Positions 6,776 through 13,471 of a stretch of 13,636 bases of DNA are shown piece after piece. Position 1 is the stretch's first letter. Each line of letters opens with the position of its first letter. Origin of the DNA: Actinomycetes bacterium (GTDB lineage: Bacteria; Actinomycetota; Coriobacteriia; Anaerosomatales; JAJZPX01). Below the pieces are notes generated by a model that was not told the origin of the DNA, did no database searches, and saw only the letters and a program-made list of their open reading frames with translations. The translations under genes and the position numbers were made by a program. The stretch covers positions 1 to 13,636 of the forward strand of contig JAJZPX010000023.1 of NCBI GenBank assembly GCA_021811025.1, given 5' to 3'.

Positions 6776-7917
6776 CGGATGCGCTCCCGGTACGCGGCAA
6801 GAGCGGCCGAGAGGTCGTCGACGCAATCGGCCCCGAACTTCGCGCAGTACGCGTCCGCGAGCACGAACGCGACCTCGGCCTCCGCGACGACTGCGGCTGC
6901 CGGGACGGCGCACACGTCGGAGCGCTCGCGGGACGCGTCCACCGGCTCGCGCGTGCGGATGTCGACCGAGCGCAGAGGCCTCATCAGCGTCGGTATCGGC
7001 TTCATTGCCGCCCGCACGACGAGCCTCTCGCCGTTCGTCATGCCGCCCTCGAGGCCGCCCGCGTGGTTCGTCGGCCTGACGAAGCCGCGTCCTTCCTCGT
7101 ACAGGATCTCGTCGTGAGCCGCCGACCCGGGAACCGCCGCGAGCGCGAACCCGTCGCCGAACTCCACGCCCTTGATAGCCGGCACCGACGATATGGCCGC
7201 GGCCAGACGAGCGTCGAGGCGCTCGGCCGCGGTCGCGTAACCGCCGAGGCCGGGGACCAGGCCCTCGGCGTGCACGACGAACACGCCACCGAGGCTCTCC
7301 CCCGCCGCGCGCGCCGCGTCGATCGCCTCCCGCATGCGCTGCGCGACCTCGGGATCCGGGCAGCGCACGTCGCTCGCCTCTACCGCAGCGTGGTCGATCC
7401 CGCCGAGGTCGATCGGCTCGGCCATCGACGCCGCCCCTATCCGCGTGACGAGCGACCGCACCCGGACGCCCGCGGTGCGCAGCAGCGCCTTCGCGATCCC
7501 GCCCGCAGCCACTCGCGCCGCCGTCTCGCGCGCGGAGGCCCGCTCCAGGATGTCGCGCGCGTCCGTGGCGCCCGTCTTCAGGCATCCCGGGAGGTCGGCA
7601 TGCCCGGGACGCACGGCCGTGACCTCCGCGCCGCCGGCACCCGCACCGGGCGACATGACGTCCGTCCAGTTCTCCCAGTCGCGGTTGGCTATCGTCAGCG
7701 CGATCGGGCTCCCGAGAGCGCGCCCGCCGCGGATGCCCGCGAGGGCGACCGCGCGGTCCTGCTCGATGGCCTGACGGCCCCCCCGGCCGTACCCGCGCTG
7801 ACGGCGGGCGAGGTCCTCGTCGATCGCGTCGAGGTCGACGGGCAGCCCGGCGGGCACGCCGGTGATGACGGCGACCAGCGCTCGTCCGTGTGATTCACCC
7901 GCGGTCTCGTAGCGCAT
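6772..7917 (-). CDS. aroC: Chorismate synthase
   Basis: Last enzyme of the shikimate pathway: converts 5-enolpyruvylshikimate-3-phosphate to chorismate using reduced FMN. The 381-aa product begins MRYETAGESHGRALV with catalytic H10. It continues through the RRQRGYGRGGRQAIEQDR segment (about 38-55), VRPGHADLPG with H106, ERASARETAARVAAGG (125-140), NHAGGLEGGMTNGE (284-297), and RSDVCAVPA with the conserved aspartate D334. Length and motifs are complete. The ATG at 7917 is preceded by GGAGGT at 8 bases. It is the first gene of the aroC-aroKB-aroQ-peptidase-efp run, and its TGA overlaps the TTG of aroKB. A longer open frame upstream to 8184 crosses the preceding pilin-like gene and the leader and is not supported. 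Confidence 0.97.
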   Translation of the reverse strand: MRYETAGESHGRALVAVITGVPAGLPVDLDAIDEDLARRQRGYGRGGRQAIEQDRAVALAGIRGGRALGSPIALTIANRDWENWTDVMSPGAGAGGAEVTAVRPGHADLPGCLKTGATDARDILERASARETAARVAAGGIAKALLRTAGVRVRSLVTRIGAASMAEPIDLGGIDHAAVEASDVRCPDPEVAQRMREAIDAARAAGESLGGVFVVHAEGLVPGLGGYATAAERLDARLAAAISSVPAIKGVEFGDGFALAAVPGSAAHDEILYEEGRGFVRPTNHAGGLEGGMTNGERLVVRAAMKPIPTLMRPLRSVDIRTREPVDASRERSDVCAVPAAAVVAEAEVAFVLADAYCAKFGADCVDDLSAALAAYRERIR

Positions 7918-7925
7918 GCGGGAGG

Positions 7926-7931
7926 ACCTCC
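7926..7931 (-). promoter_or_regulatory. aroC ribosome binding site inside a near-palindrome
   Basis: The minus strand reads GGAGGT, 8 bases before the aroC ATG, and is followed at once by CCTCC. The Shine-Dalgarno core thus sits beside its own complement (GGAGGTCCTCC, 7921-7931), which could mask it in some RNA folds. Confidence 0.6.
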
Positions 7932-7948
7932 GACGAGTAGGCGGGGCG

Positions 7949-7992
7949 CACGCGGTTCGGCTGCGAGCGGGCGAGTCGGCCGGAACCGCGTG
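7949..7992 (-). promoter_or_regulatory. Large hairpin in the aroC leader
   Basis: CACGCGGTTC (7949-7958) and GAACCGCGTG (7983-7992) are perfect 10-base inverted arms. Three more pairs are possible after a single bulged base, leaving a loop of roughly 17 bases. It lies between the promoter candidate and the aroC ribosome site. It could be a terminator for the pilus operon or part of a regulated leader; no U tract follows it and no leader peptide was recognised. Confidence 0.5.
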
Positions 7993-7995
7993 ACA

Positions 7996-8018
7996 CGTGG
8001 CCGACAAGGCCGGCCACG
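7996..8018 (-). terminator. Hairpin after the pilin-like genes, at the 5' end of the aroC leader
   Basis: CGTGGCCG (7996-8003) and CGGCCACG (8011-8018) form an 8-bp stem with a 7-base loop, about 42 bases past the stop of the PilX-like gene. It fits a U-poor terminator of the pilus operon. It also coincides with the predicted transcript start of aroC, so it may serve both. Confidence 0.45.
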
Positions 8019-8023
8019 CGCCG

Positions 8024-8032
8024 ATTCTACCA
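8024..8032 (-). promoter_or_regulatory. Extended -10 promoter candidate for the aro-efp operon
   Basis: On the minus strand these bases read TGGTAGAAT, an extended -10 much like the TGGTATACT in front of the carboxyltransferase gene. No good -35 is seen. Transcription would start near 8017, giving a leader of about 100 bases. Confidence 0.4.
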
Positions 8033-8059
8033 TCGGGCGGGCTTCGCCGGTGTGGGCGC

Positions 8060-9352
8060 CTACTGATCGATCCAGGTGGCGACCTTGAGCGTCCCGTCTC
8101 GAACGACGGGGAACATCGGGGGCGGGTTCGTGTCGGCGCGCTGGTCGTAGCTGTAGGTGCGCTCGTCGAAACCGGCGACGTCACGCCCTCCGGACACCAG
8201 CGCGAAGCCCCCGAACTGCCTGTAGGCCATCGACCCCTTGATCGTGATGCTGTGGCGCAGCGTGTTCGGGTAAGTGTCGAGGTCCGCCTTGACGGAGCCC
8301 TGGCGCGCGACCATGCACGCCTGGATCGTGCAGTCCGTGGGGAAGCCCGTGTACCCGTACTTCACTATCACGCTGGTGTCCGAGATCAGACCCAGGGTGA
8401 AGGGATCGTTCGCGTTCCTCAGGGTGATGTTGCCGGGGATGTAGATGTTCGTGCTGCACCCGATGGTGCACATCGCATCGTATGCCCCCGCCACCCACAC
8501 CTCGTCGTCGAAGTAGAAGGCGCCGGACGAAGGGACAGCGAACGTCCCGACGTTCGACACGACCGTGATCCCGCTGCTGTTGGCGTTCACCTTGTCGACG
8601 ATGATCGACGTCCCGCTGGGGCTGAACATGGCGCGGTATCCGGTGGCACCGCTCGCCGTGCCGAAGTACGTGCCGGCCGCCTGCGCGGCCGCCCGTATGG
8701 CGGTCAGGTCCGATACGACACCGCCGAAGTCGACCGTCGGCTGGAACTGCTTGTATCCGCCGTCGATCTGACCGGTGTTGGTCACTCGATCGCCGGAGAT
8801 CGCGGAACCCGTGATGTGCCCGGCGTTCGTTATCGCCCCGTTCGCCCGGACCTTCCCCTCGATCGTGGCATCTGCGCCGATGTTGATGGTCGCGTCGGTG
8901 AGGAACATGTAGTCCGCGAAGGTCGGGAATCGCACGCTCGCGACGACGGTGCGCGACGCCTTCCGCCCCGGTATCGTGCCGACCGCCCGCAGGATGAGCG
9001 GCGTGGTAGTGGTGGGAGGCGTGGCGGTCACCACCCAGCTGCCGTCCGAGAGCGTGACCGGGCCCAGAGTCGGGTTCGACGAGTAATAGTGATCGTTCCT
9101 GCGGAGCTCGTACAGGTACGCGTTGATGCCCGCGTCGGCGGTGTGCAGCGCCTTGGTGCGCGACTCCTGCTGACCCGCGGCGGTGGTCTGGTACGTCACG
9201 AGCGTAAGGACCGCCATGCACAGGATGAACACGATCATCGCGACGCCGACGACCGTGAGCAGCGCCAGGCCGGAGTCGTCTGCGGCTATCCTGCCCGCGC
9301 TCCGCGCCTTTCCGAGCCATCCGAGCCCACGAGCAGAGGTCCTCATCTCCAC
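8060..9352 (-). CDS. PilX-like type IV pilus minor component with large beta-rich exterior domain
   Basis: Probably part of the pilus tip or initiation complex, inferred from the N-terminus and from its place after two prepilin genes. Of 430 residues, about 1-27 are polar and basic. Then DDSGLALLTVVGVAMIVFI begins one membrane helix (about 28-54), without the Glu at +5 typical of true prepilins. TADAGINAYLYELRR (71-85) follows, as in PilX/GspK-type proteins. The exterior part carries beta-helix-like runs (INIGADATIEGKVRANGAI; NIYIPGNITL with GLISDTSVIV) and two cysteine pairs, C295/C299 and C341/C346. Near the C-terminus is NPPPMFPVV, a triple proline. I suspect the DUF4900-like pilus proteins but cannot confirm it. 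The start is GTG at 9352 or ATG at 9346. It begins 10 bases after the preceding stop and ends before the aroC leader. Confidence 0.75.
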   Translation of the reverse strand: MEMRTSARGLGWLGKARSAGRIAADDSGLALLTVVGVAMIVFILCMAVLTLVTYQTTAAGQQESRTKALHTADAGINAYLYELRRNDHYYSSNPTLGPVTLSDGSWVVTATPPTTTTPLILRAVGTIPGRKASRTVVASVRFPTFADYMFLTDATINIGADATIEGKVRANGAITNAGHITGSAISGDRVTNTGQIDGGYKQFQPTVDFGGVVSDLTAIRAAAQAAGTYFGTASGATGYRAMFSPSGTSIIVDKVNANSSGITVVSNVGTFAVPSSGAFYFDDEVWVAGAYDAMCTIGCSTNIYIPGNITLRNANDPFTLGLISDTSVIVKYGYTGFPTDCTIQACMVARQGSVKADLDTYPNTLRHSITIKGSMAYRQFGGFALVSGGRDVAGFDERTYSYDQRADTNPPPMFPVVRDGTLKVATWIDQ

Positions 9353-9362
9353 CAGCCCCGCC

Positions 9363-9983
9363 CTAGTTGATCGAGTTCAGCACCGAGCGTATCTTCACCC
9401 AGGTCTGCGAGTTCACGACTACCGTCTTCCTCCCGCACGCGGCCGTGATCAGGAGCTGGACCGACACCGACGAGACCTGATCGGGGTACGTCGCGGCCAC
9501 GGGCGGCTCCGTGTTCTGCCAATACTCGAAGATCGGCCCCGTCCAGGTCGGCTGCAGGTTCGCAACGAGCGTCGCCGGACTGGATTCGGGAGTCCTGAAG
9601 GTGTACGGGGGGAAGGTCGTGGTGGCGGAGGTCTCCTTGCGCATGAGTGAATTCCCGCTGACGAAATACGTGACGCGGTCGAGCCGCCCGTCGTGCCCGT
9701 CGTCGACGTACACCGTCATCTGACGGGGCTGGATGACCCCGACCGCGCCCATGGACTCGGTGGCCTCCTGCGCCTGCCTCAGGTCCCGCGTGATCCTGTC
9801 GAGCGCCTGCCGGCCCTCGTCCGATGCGACGGAAGTTGCCTGGGCCTGATCCGCGATGTTCGCGGCCGCCTGCATGAGCATCCACGAGACGGCGAGGGAA
9901 ACGCCGATCAGGGAGAGCACAACCGTCATCTCGACGATTGTGAACCCGCGATCGTCTCGCTGTGCCTTCCGGCCGCTCCGCAT
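9363..9983 (-). CDS. Type IV prepilin, PilW/PilJ-like minor pilin
   Basis: A 206-aa minor pilin candidate. It has the class III signal RDDRGFTIVEMTVVLSLIG: a short basic leader, prepilin-peptidase cleavage after G13, methylatable F14 and the conserved glutamate at +5 (E18). One hydrophobic helix follows (about 14-40). The helix continues as a polar alpha1 region with ASDEGRQALDRITRDLRQAQE, the pattern seen in PilW/PilJ-type pilins. A beta-rich C-terminal head of about 120 residues follows and has a single cysteine. The ATG at 9983 shares one base with the upstream stop (TGATG), so it is probably translated with the PilV-like gene. It likely sits in the tip complex; exact PilV/W/X equivalence rests on order and length. 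Confidence 0.85.
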   Translation of the reverse strand: MRSGRKAQRDDRGFTIVEMTVVLSLIGVSLAVSWMLMQAAANIADQAQATSVASDEGRQALDRITRDLRQAQEATESMGAVGVIQPRQMTVYVDDGHDGRLDRVTYFVSGNSLMRKETSATTTFPPYTFRTPESSPATLVANLQPTWTGPIFEYWQNTEPPVAATYPDQVSSVSVQLLITAACGRKTVVVNSQTWVKIRSVLNSIN

Positions 9984-11500
9984 CAGTTCGTCACCCTAAG
10001 CGTCACCGACTTGCGCACGCCCGCCACCACAATCACCGACACGGGGCTACCGTTGACTCCGCCCGTGGGCTTGATCCAGTACGTGCCGGGGGCCAGGCCG
10101 GTGATCAGCACGGTCGCGTCGGTCGTGCTCGTCCTCCAGGATGTGGCGTCGTAGTAGGTGTACGGGGAGTATTTCGGCTGGTAGATGCACAGGGGCACAC
10201 CTCCCCGCAGCGGATTCGGCCACCACCACCTGACCGTGGTCACGAGGACCTCGCCGAGGCTCACCTCAGCGATGCTCACCGGCACCGTGACGGTCGTCTC
10301 GGGAGCGAGGTCGGTCTCCGCCGTTGCCGACTCGTGATTCGGTGCCGAGACGCTGATGTAGTAGTGGCCCGCGGCGAGGGGGTAGAACGCGCACAGCCCC
10401 GAGCCGTCCGTCGTCCCGGGGCTCCCCGCCACGTTGGCGGTCTGCGAGTCGGGACCGTGCACCTCCACGGTCGCGTTCGCGACCGCCGTCCCGTCCGGCT
10501 CAGCAACCGAGACGATGAGCCGCGAGGGCCCGCGCAGCGCGATCGTCGTCTGCCCGGTCGAGTTGCCGCGATCGATCGTCAGCGATCCCGTTCCGCTGCT
10601 GACGCCGTCGGGCGAGACCGCCGTGACGGCGTACGTATCCGCCCACAGGCCGTCGAAGACCGCAGTGCCGTTGTCGCCCGTCCTGCCGACGTGAACGCTC
10701 GTGTCCTCAGGCCCCTGCCCCTGGATCCTCACGACGGCGTTCCGCACCGGGCTCCCCTGCTGCAGCACGGTCACGATGGCCTGGCTGTAGCGTTGGGCGA
10801 TGACGGTGAGCTCGGTGAGCGCGTCCGCGGCGATCGTCACGGTGGCGAGCGACGAAGTGTCGACCAGGTATCCGTCCTTCCACACGTCGACCGCGCACTG
10901 CCCCGTCGGCAGGTAGCCGAAGAAGGCTTCGCCCGTCTCGTCGGTGGAGACTACGCGCACGTCACCGCCGGCCGGCGTCGCCGTCACCACGGCCCCGGAA
11001 AGGCGCGCCGCGGTATCGCGGTCCAGCAGCGTGAGCAACAGATCGCCGGCGTTGATGAGGTTGCTCTTCCCGAAAATGGACGTGGCCACGGAGACGCGCC
11101 CGCTCTGAATGCCCTGGTTCCAGCTGACGCCGATGGTGACGCTCTTGTACTTCGCGCGCCTGCTGACGGGGTCGCGCACCCAGGTGACGGTCGTGGTCAC
11201 GAGGTACGAAGTGACCGGCCCCCCGCTCGTGGCGACGCTCTCCTGCGGCGGGATCACCCCATGCGGGTCGCCGCTAGTGAGCCCGACGTCGTCGTAGGGA
11301 AGGTTGCGCGCCTGCTCGATGTGCTGGTTGGCTATCGTCATCGCGCGGTCTCGCACGCTCGAGTTGGCCGCGGACCAGGTCGCGAACTGAAGCGCCCCCA
11401 TAACGCCGGTGGCGACGATCAGCAGGACGGCGGTCGCGCCGACAACCTCGACGACGGTAAAGCCCCGATCGGCAGACAGGGCACGGCGCCACGCTCTCAT
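9983..11500 (-). CDS. Large PilV-like prepilin with repeated Ig/carboxypeptidase-regulatory-like units
   Basis: A 505-aa prepilin, several times the size of ordinary minor pilins. From the ATG at 11500 the leader is basic, followed by DRGFTVVEVVGATAVLLIV. Cleavage is expected after G13, with glutamate at +5, then a membrane helix to about 37. Up to about 145 it looks like a PilV-type pilin head. The rest is a run of about four units of roughly 90 residues, each with a beta-strand pattern and a closing turn: LPTGQCAVDV, LWADTYAVTA, LAAGHYYISV and LAPGTYWIKP (starting near 197, 285, 375 and 469). These resemble carboxypeptidase-regulatory or CNA-B-like folds. Cysteines lie at 202, 370 and 438. 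The ATG is preferred over GTG 11509 because AGGCGG lies 8 bases before it. About 100 bases separate it from the PilP-like gene, with no clear promoter seen. Adhesion at the pilus tip is inferred. Confidence 0.85.
   Translation of the reverse strand: MRAWRRALSADRGFTVVEVVGATAVLLIVATGVMGALQFATWSAANSSVRDRAMTIANQHIEQARNLPYDDVGLTSGDPHGVIPPQESVATSGGPVTSYLVTTTVTWVRDPVSRRAKYKSVTIGVSWNQGIQSGRVSVATSIFGKSNLINAGDLLLTLLDRDTAARLSGAVVTATPAGGDVRVVSTDETGEAFFGYLPTGQCAVDVWKDGYLVDTSSLATVTIAADALTELTVIAQRYSQAIVTVLQQGSPVRNAVVRIQGQGPEDTSVHVGRTGDNGTAVFDGLWADTYAVTAVSPDGVSSGTGSLTIDRGNSTGQTTIALRGPSRLIVSVAEPDGTAVANATVEVHGPDSQTANVAGSPGTTDGSGLCAFYPLAAGHYYISVSAPNHESATAETDLAPETTVTVPVSIAEVSLGEVLVTTVRWWWPNPLRGGVPLCIYQPKYSPYTYYDATSWRTSTTDATVLITGLAPGTYWIKPTGGVNGSPVSVIVVAGVRKSVTLRVTN
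9986..11056 (-). repeat. Four diverged ~90-residue repeat units in the PilV-like prepilin
   Basis: The unit-closing motif of the form L-x-x-G/D-x-Y/C-hydrophobic recurs at spacings of 88, 90 and 94 residues. Each copy is preceded by a T-D-x-x-G-x-A/L-x-F type strand turn (TDETGEAFFGYL, TGDNGTAVFDGL, TDGSGLCAFYPL, STTDATVLITGL). The units are protein-level repeats only; the DNA has diverged. Confidence 0.6.
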
Positions 11501-11602
11501 GATCGACACCGCCTTGGTCGGAAGCCTCTGCCCGGGTTATCGGCAGCGCAACAGCGCACCTGTAGCCGTTCGCCCTGCCGCTCGCGCGCGTTGTGACGGC
11601 CG

Positions 11603-12208
11603 CTACTGTTTCTGGACGCCCTCACCGAGAGTCAGAGTCACCTGGTCCTCTCCGAACAGCAGAGTCACCGACGACTTGTCGATGGTCAGCACCTGCCACG
11701 GCGAGCTCCCGAGCTGCTCTCCCGCCGCGACCGTGTACAAGGTCGAGCCGAGCTGCAGAAGCGCGTGGTTCACCCCGTCGATCATCACGATGTTCTCGAG
11801 CGTGAGAAGGCTGGGGTCGCCGGTGGAGGTCGCGACCGCGCTCGTCGCAGGCTGCACGGGCTGGACGACGGGCTTGAACGGGTCCCTGAAGGTAAACACG
11901 TCCTGGTTCGACACCGGAACGTCCACCTTCTCGCCCGAGATCGTCGCGTCGGCGCTCGGAGCGGTTCTGGTCGCTATCACGGATGGTTGCGCAGTCACGA
12001 TGCTTCCCGCGAGCCGCTGGGTGGCGCCCCGCAGGAAGATGTAGACCACGCCGCCCACGGCCGCGACGACGACCAGCAGCCCGACGACGGCCACCGCCAC
12101 CAGGATTGGGCCGCGCCCGCCCGGCCGCGACGCCTGCGGAGGCTCCGCACCCTGTGCCGCCTCGACAACCGGGGCTCTCGCAATCTGGTCAAGGTCGATG
12201 TCGGCCAC
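11603..12208 (-). CDS. PilP/GspC-like pilus alignment protein, membrane anchored
   Basis: A 201-aa protein following pilO, in the position of pilP. Residues 1-33 are polar and cytoplasmic-looking. One membrane helix spans about 34-59 (ILVAVAVVGLLVVVAAVGG). A Ser/Thr/Ala-rich linker follows, then NQDVFTFRDPFKPVV (101-115), very like the RDPF segment of PilP. The C-terminal beta domain, LTLENIVMIDGVNHALL...YTVAAGEQLGSSPWQVLTIDKSSVTLLF, matches the layout of the PilP/GspC homology region. There is no lipobox cysteine, unlike Gram-negative PilP lipoproteins. The GTG at 12208 has GAGGGAG 6 bases upstream, and the gene starts 18 bases after pilO. In Gram-negatives this domain contacts the secretin; here it more likely links PilN/PilO to another exterior partner. 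The family call is good; the partner is unknown. Confidence 0.75.
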   Translation of the reverse strand: MADIDLDQIARAPVVEAAQGAEPPQASRPGGRGPILVAVAVVGLLVVVAAVGGVVYIFLRGATQRLAGSIVTAQPSVIATRTAPSADATISGEKVDVPVSNQDVFTFRDPFKPVVQPVQPATSAVATSTGDPSLLTLENIVMIDGVNHALLQLGSTLYTVAAGEQLGSSPWQVLTIDKSSVTLLFGEDQVTLTLGEGVQKQ

Positions 12209-12226
12209 GTTCGACTCCCTCGGGGA

Positions 12227-12853
12227 CTACTGCTGCGCCGTCGCGGTCGAGGAGGCGACAGGGGCGGAAGCGCTTCCCGCCTGCGGCGCCGCGCCGCTTG
12301 AGGCTATGGTGTACGCCTCGATCTTCACGTTCGCCGTGACCTTCGGCTCCGTCGCAGCCGCCGTCGAGTCCGTGCTCGCGGGCGGCTGCATGCTGAGATT
12401 GGTCACTCGTATCCCGCGCTGCAGCGACTGGAGCCCGCGCAGGAAGAAGAGGACGTCCTCCCATTGTCCCTCGGCGGAGAACGATATCTCGATCTTCCGG
12501 TAGCCGCTGGCATCCGCGGGCTTTGAGGGCGAGACGTCGTCCAGATCGACGCCGGCGTCGTTTGCCGCCTGCTGCAAGTCGATGATCAGCGCCGGCAGCT
12601 CGGGCGTCTCGGGGACCTGATTGTCGAGGCGCAGCATCTCCGCCTGCGTCTCGGCCGCGGCGCCCTTGGCCTGCTCGCGCTGGGACAGCAGCGTCCTCGC
12701 CTGGGCCGCGTCGCTCTCGGCCTTCGCGATCTGGCTGTCGAGCGACTTCAGCGCGCCGAACTGCGGGACGATGCCGAACGCGATGAATGCGACGCCGATG
12801 AGCACGGCGATGACCGCGAACACGATGATCTTGTCTCTAGGAGAGATCTGCAT
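12227..12853 (-). CDS. pilO: Type IV pilus alignment protein PilO
   Basis: A 208-aa bitopic membrane protein that pairs with PilN in the inner-membrane alignment complex. A short cytoplasmic end (MQISPRDK) leads into one membrane helix (about 8-31). A coiled-coil-like stretch follows (about 35-78, LKSLDSQIAKAESDAAQART...). Next is QVPETPELPALIIDLQQAANDAGVDLDDVSPSK, which is highly typical of PilO, and a ferredoxin-like region with KIEISFSAEGQWEDVLFFLRGLQSLQRGIRVTNL. The last 25 residues are Ala/Ser-rich and low in complexity. The ATG at 12853 has GAAGAGG about 6 bases upstream and lies 12 bases after the pilN stop, so the two are co-transcribed. Confidence 0.93.
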   Translation of the reverse strand: MQISPRDKIIVFAVIAVLIGVAFIAFGIVPQFGALKSLDSQIAKAESDAAQARTLLSQREQAKGAAAETQAEMLRLDNQVPETPELPALIIDLQQAANDAGVDLDDVSPSKPADASGYRKIEISFSAEGQWEDVLFFLRGLQSLQRGIRVTNLSMQPPASTDSTAAATEPKVTANVKIEAYTIASSGAAPQAGSASAPVASSTATAQQ

Positions 12854-12865
12854 TCGCGCCTCTTC

Positions 12866-13471
12866 TCACGGCACCGTTGGCGGGGCGGTCGACGCGTCGG
12901 ACGCTGCTGCCGGCGACATGTCTGCCGTGATCTGGAAGTTGATGACCGGGTTTCCCTTGTAGTCTTCCTTCTGGGACTGAGTGAGCCACACGTTGTCGAA
13001 CGCCCGTAGATCGCCGAGGCGCACGAGCAGCTTGGCGATGGTCTTGAATCCGGCCGCTGCCGGCTCGTTCACGCTGTCGACGGCCTTCCCCGTGACGCTA
13101 ACCGCCTTCTCGTCCAAGGTCAGCGTGTCGAGCCAGGCGTCCGACGGGAGCACCAGAGACAGGTCCGTCAGGATGCTCGGCCAGCCCACTCTCCCCGCGA
13201 GCGCCTTCTGGACGACGGCCTTCCTCGCTGCGAAGGTGGCCTGCCGGTCTTCGAAGACCTTGAACTGGGCGGCCTGCGTCTGGAGGCTCGCCGCCTCCTG
13301 CTGCTTGGCCGAGAGATCGGAGGCCTTCCCGATCCGGACGTACACGAGAGCGCCCGCGATCACCGCGAGCACCGCGTAGAAGGCGAGCGCAACGAACACG
13401 GCGTAGACCCACCAGCGCTCGAGCTTGCGCTTCTCGAGTACGTCGGGTGGAAGAAGGTTGACCCTGATCAC
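12866..13471 (-). CDS. pilN: Type IV pilus assembly protein PilN
   Basis: A 201-aa bitopic protein that binds PilM by its cytoplasmic tail and PilO outside. Read from the GTG at 13471, it begins MIRVNLLPPDV, the family's signature PilM-binding INLLP motif. A membrane helix follows (about 22-45), then a coiled-coil-like stretch (about 50-90) and a beta domain with WPSILTDLSLVLPSDAWLDTLTLDEKAVSVTGKA, typical of PilN. The C-terminus is Ala/Pro-rich. The start is fixed by the motif, by GAAGGG 8 bases upstream, and by the GTGA overlap with the pilM stop. An open frame extending up to 13567 only shadows pilM. Confidence 0.93.
   Translation of the reverse strand: MIRVNLLPPDVLEKRKLERWWVYAVFVALAFYAVLAVIAGALVYVRIGKASDLSAKQQEAASLQTQAAQFKVFEDRQATFAARKAVVQKALAGRVGWPSILTDLSLVLPSDAWLDTLTLDEKAVSVTGKAVDSVNEPAAAGFKTIAKLLVRLGDLRAFDNVWLTQSQKEDYKGNPVINFQITADMSPAAASDASTAPPTVP

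Noticed and set aside
5231..7117. Long plus-strand open frame opposite aroKB
   Set aside because: Arg/Glu/His-rich composition without motifs; it is antisense to well-supported enzyme domains.
6776..7585. N-terminal extension of the aroKB frame
   Set aside because: It lies inside aroC in another frame, is Arg/Gly-rich with no motif, and the TTG at 6775 with GGGAG upstream fits the kinase start.
7918..8184. N-terminal extension of aroC
   Set aside because: Chorismate synthases begin at MRYETAGESHG, GGAGGT precedes that ATG, and the extension crosses the hairpins and the end of the pilin-like gene.
7997..9370. Plus-strand open frame opposite the PilX-like gene
   Set aside because: The composition is typical of a GC-rich shadow frame, and the minus-strand gene has a membrane helix and an operon context.
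9962..11596. Plus-strand open frame (544 codons) opposite the PilV-like gene
   Set aside because: Arg/Asp/His-rich shadow; the minus frame has a textbook prepilin signal and repeated domains.
11501..11602. Possible internal promoter or short direct repeat (GCGCTG twice) before the PilV-like gene
   Set aside because: No convincing -10 or -35 pair; the repeat is too short to stand out in GC-rich sequence.
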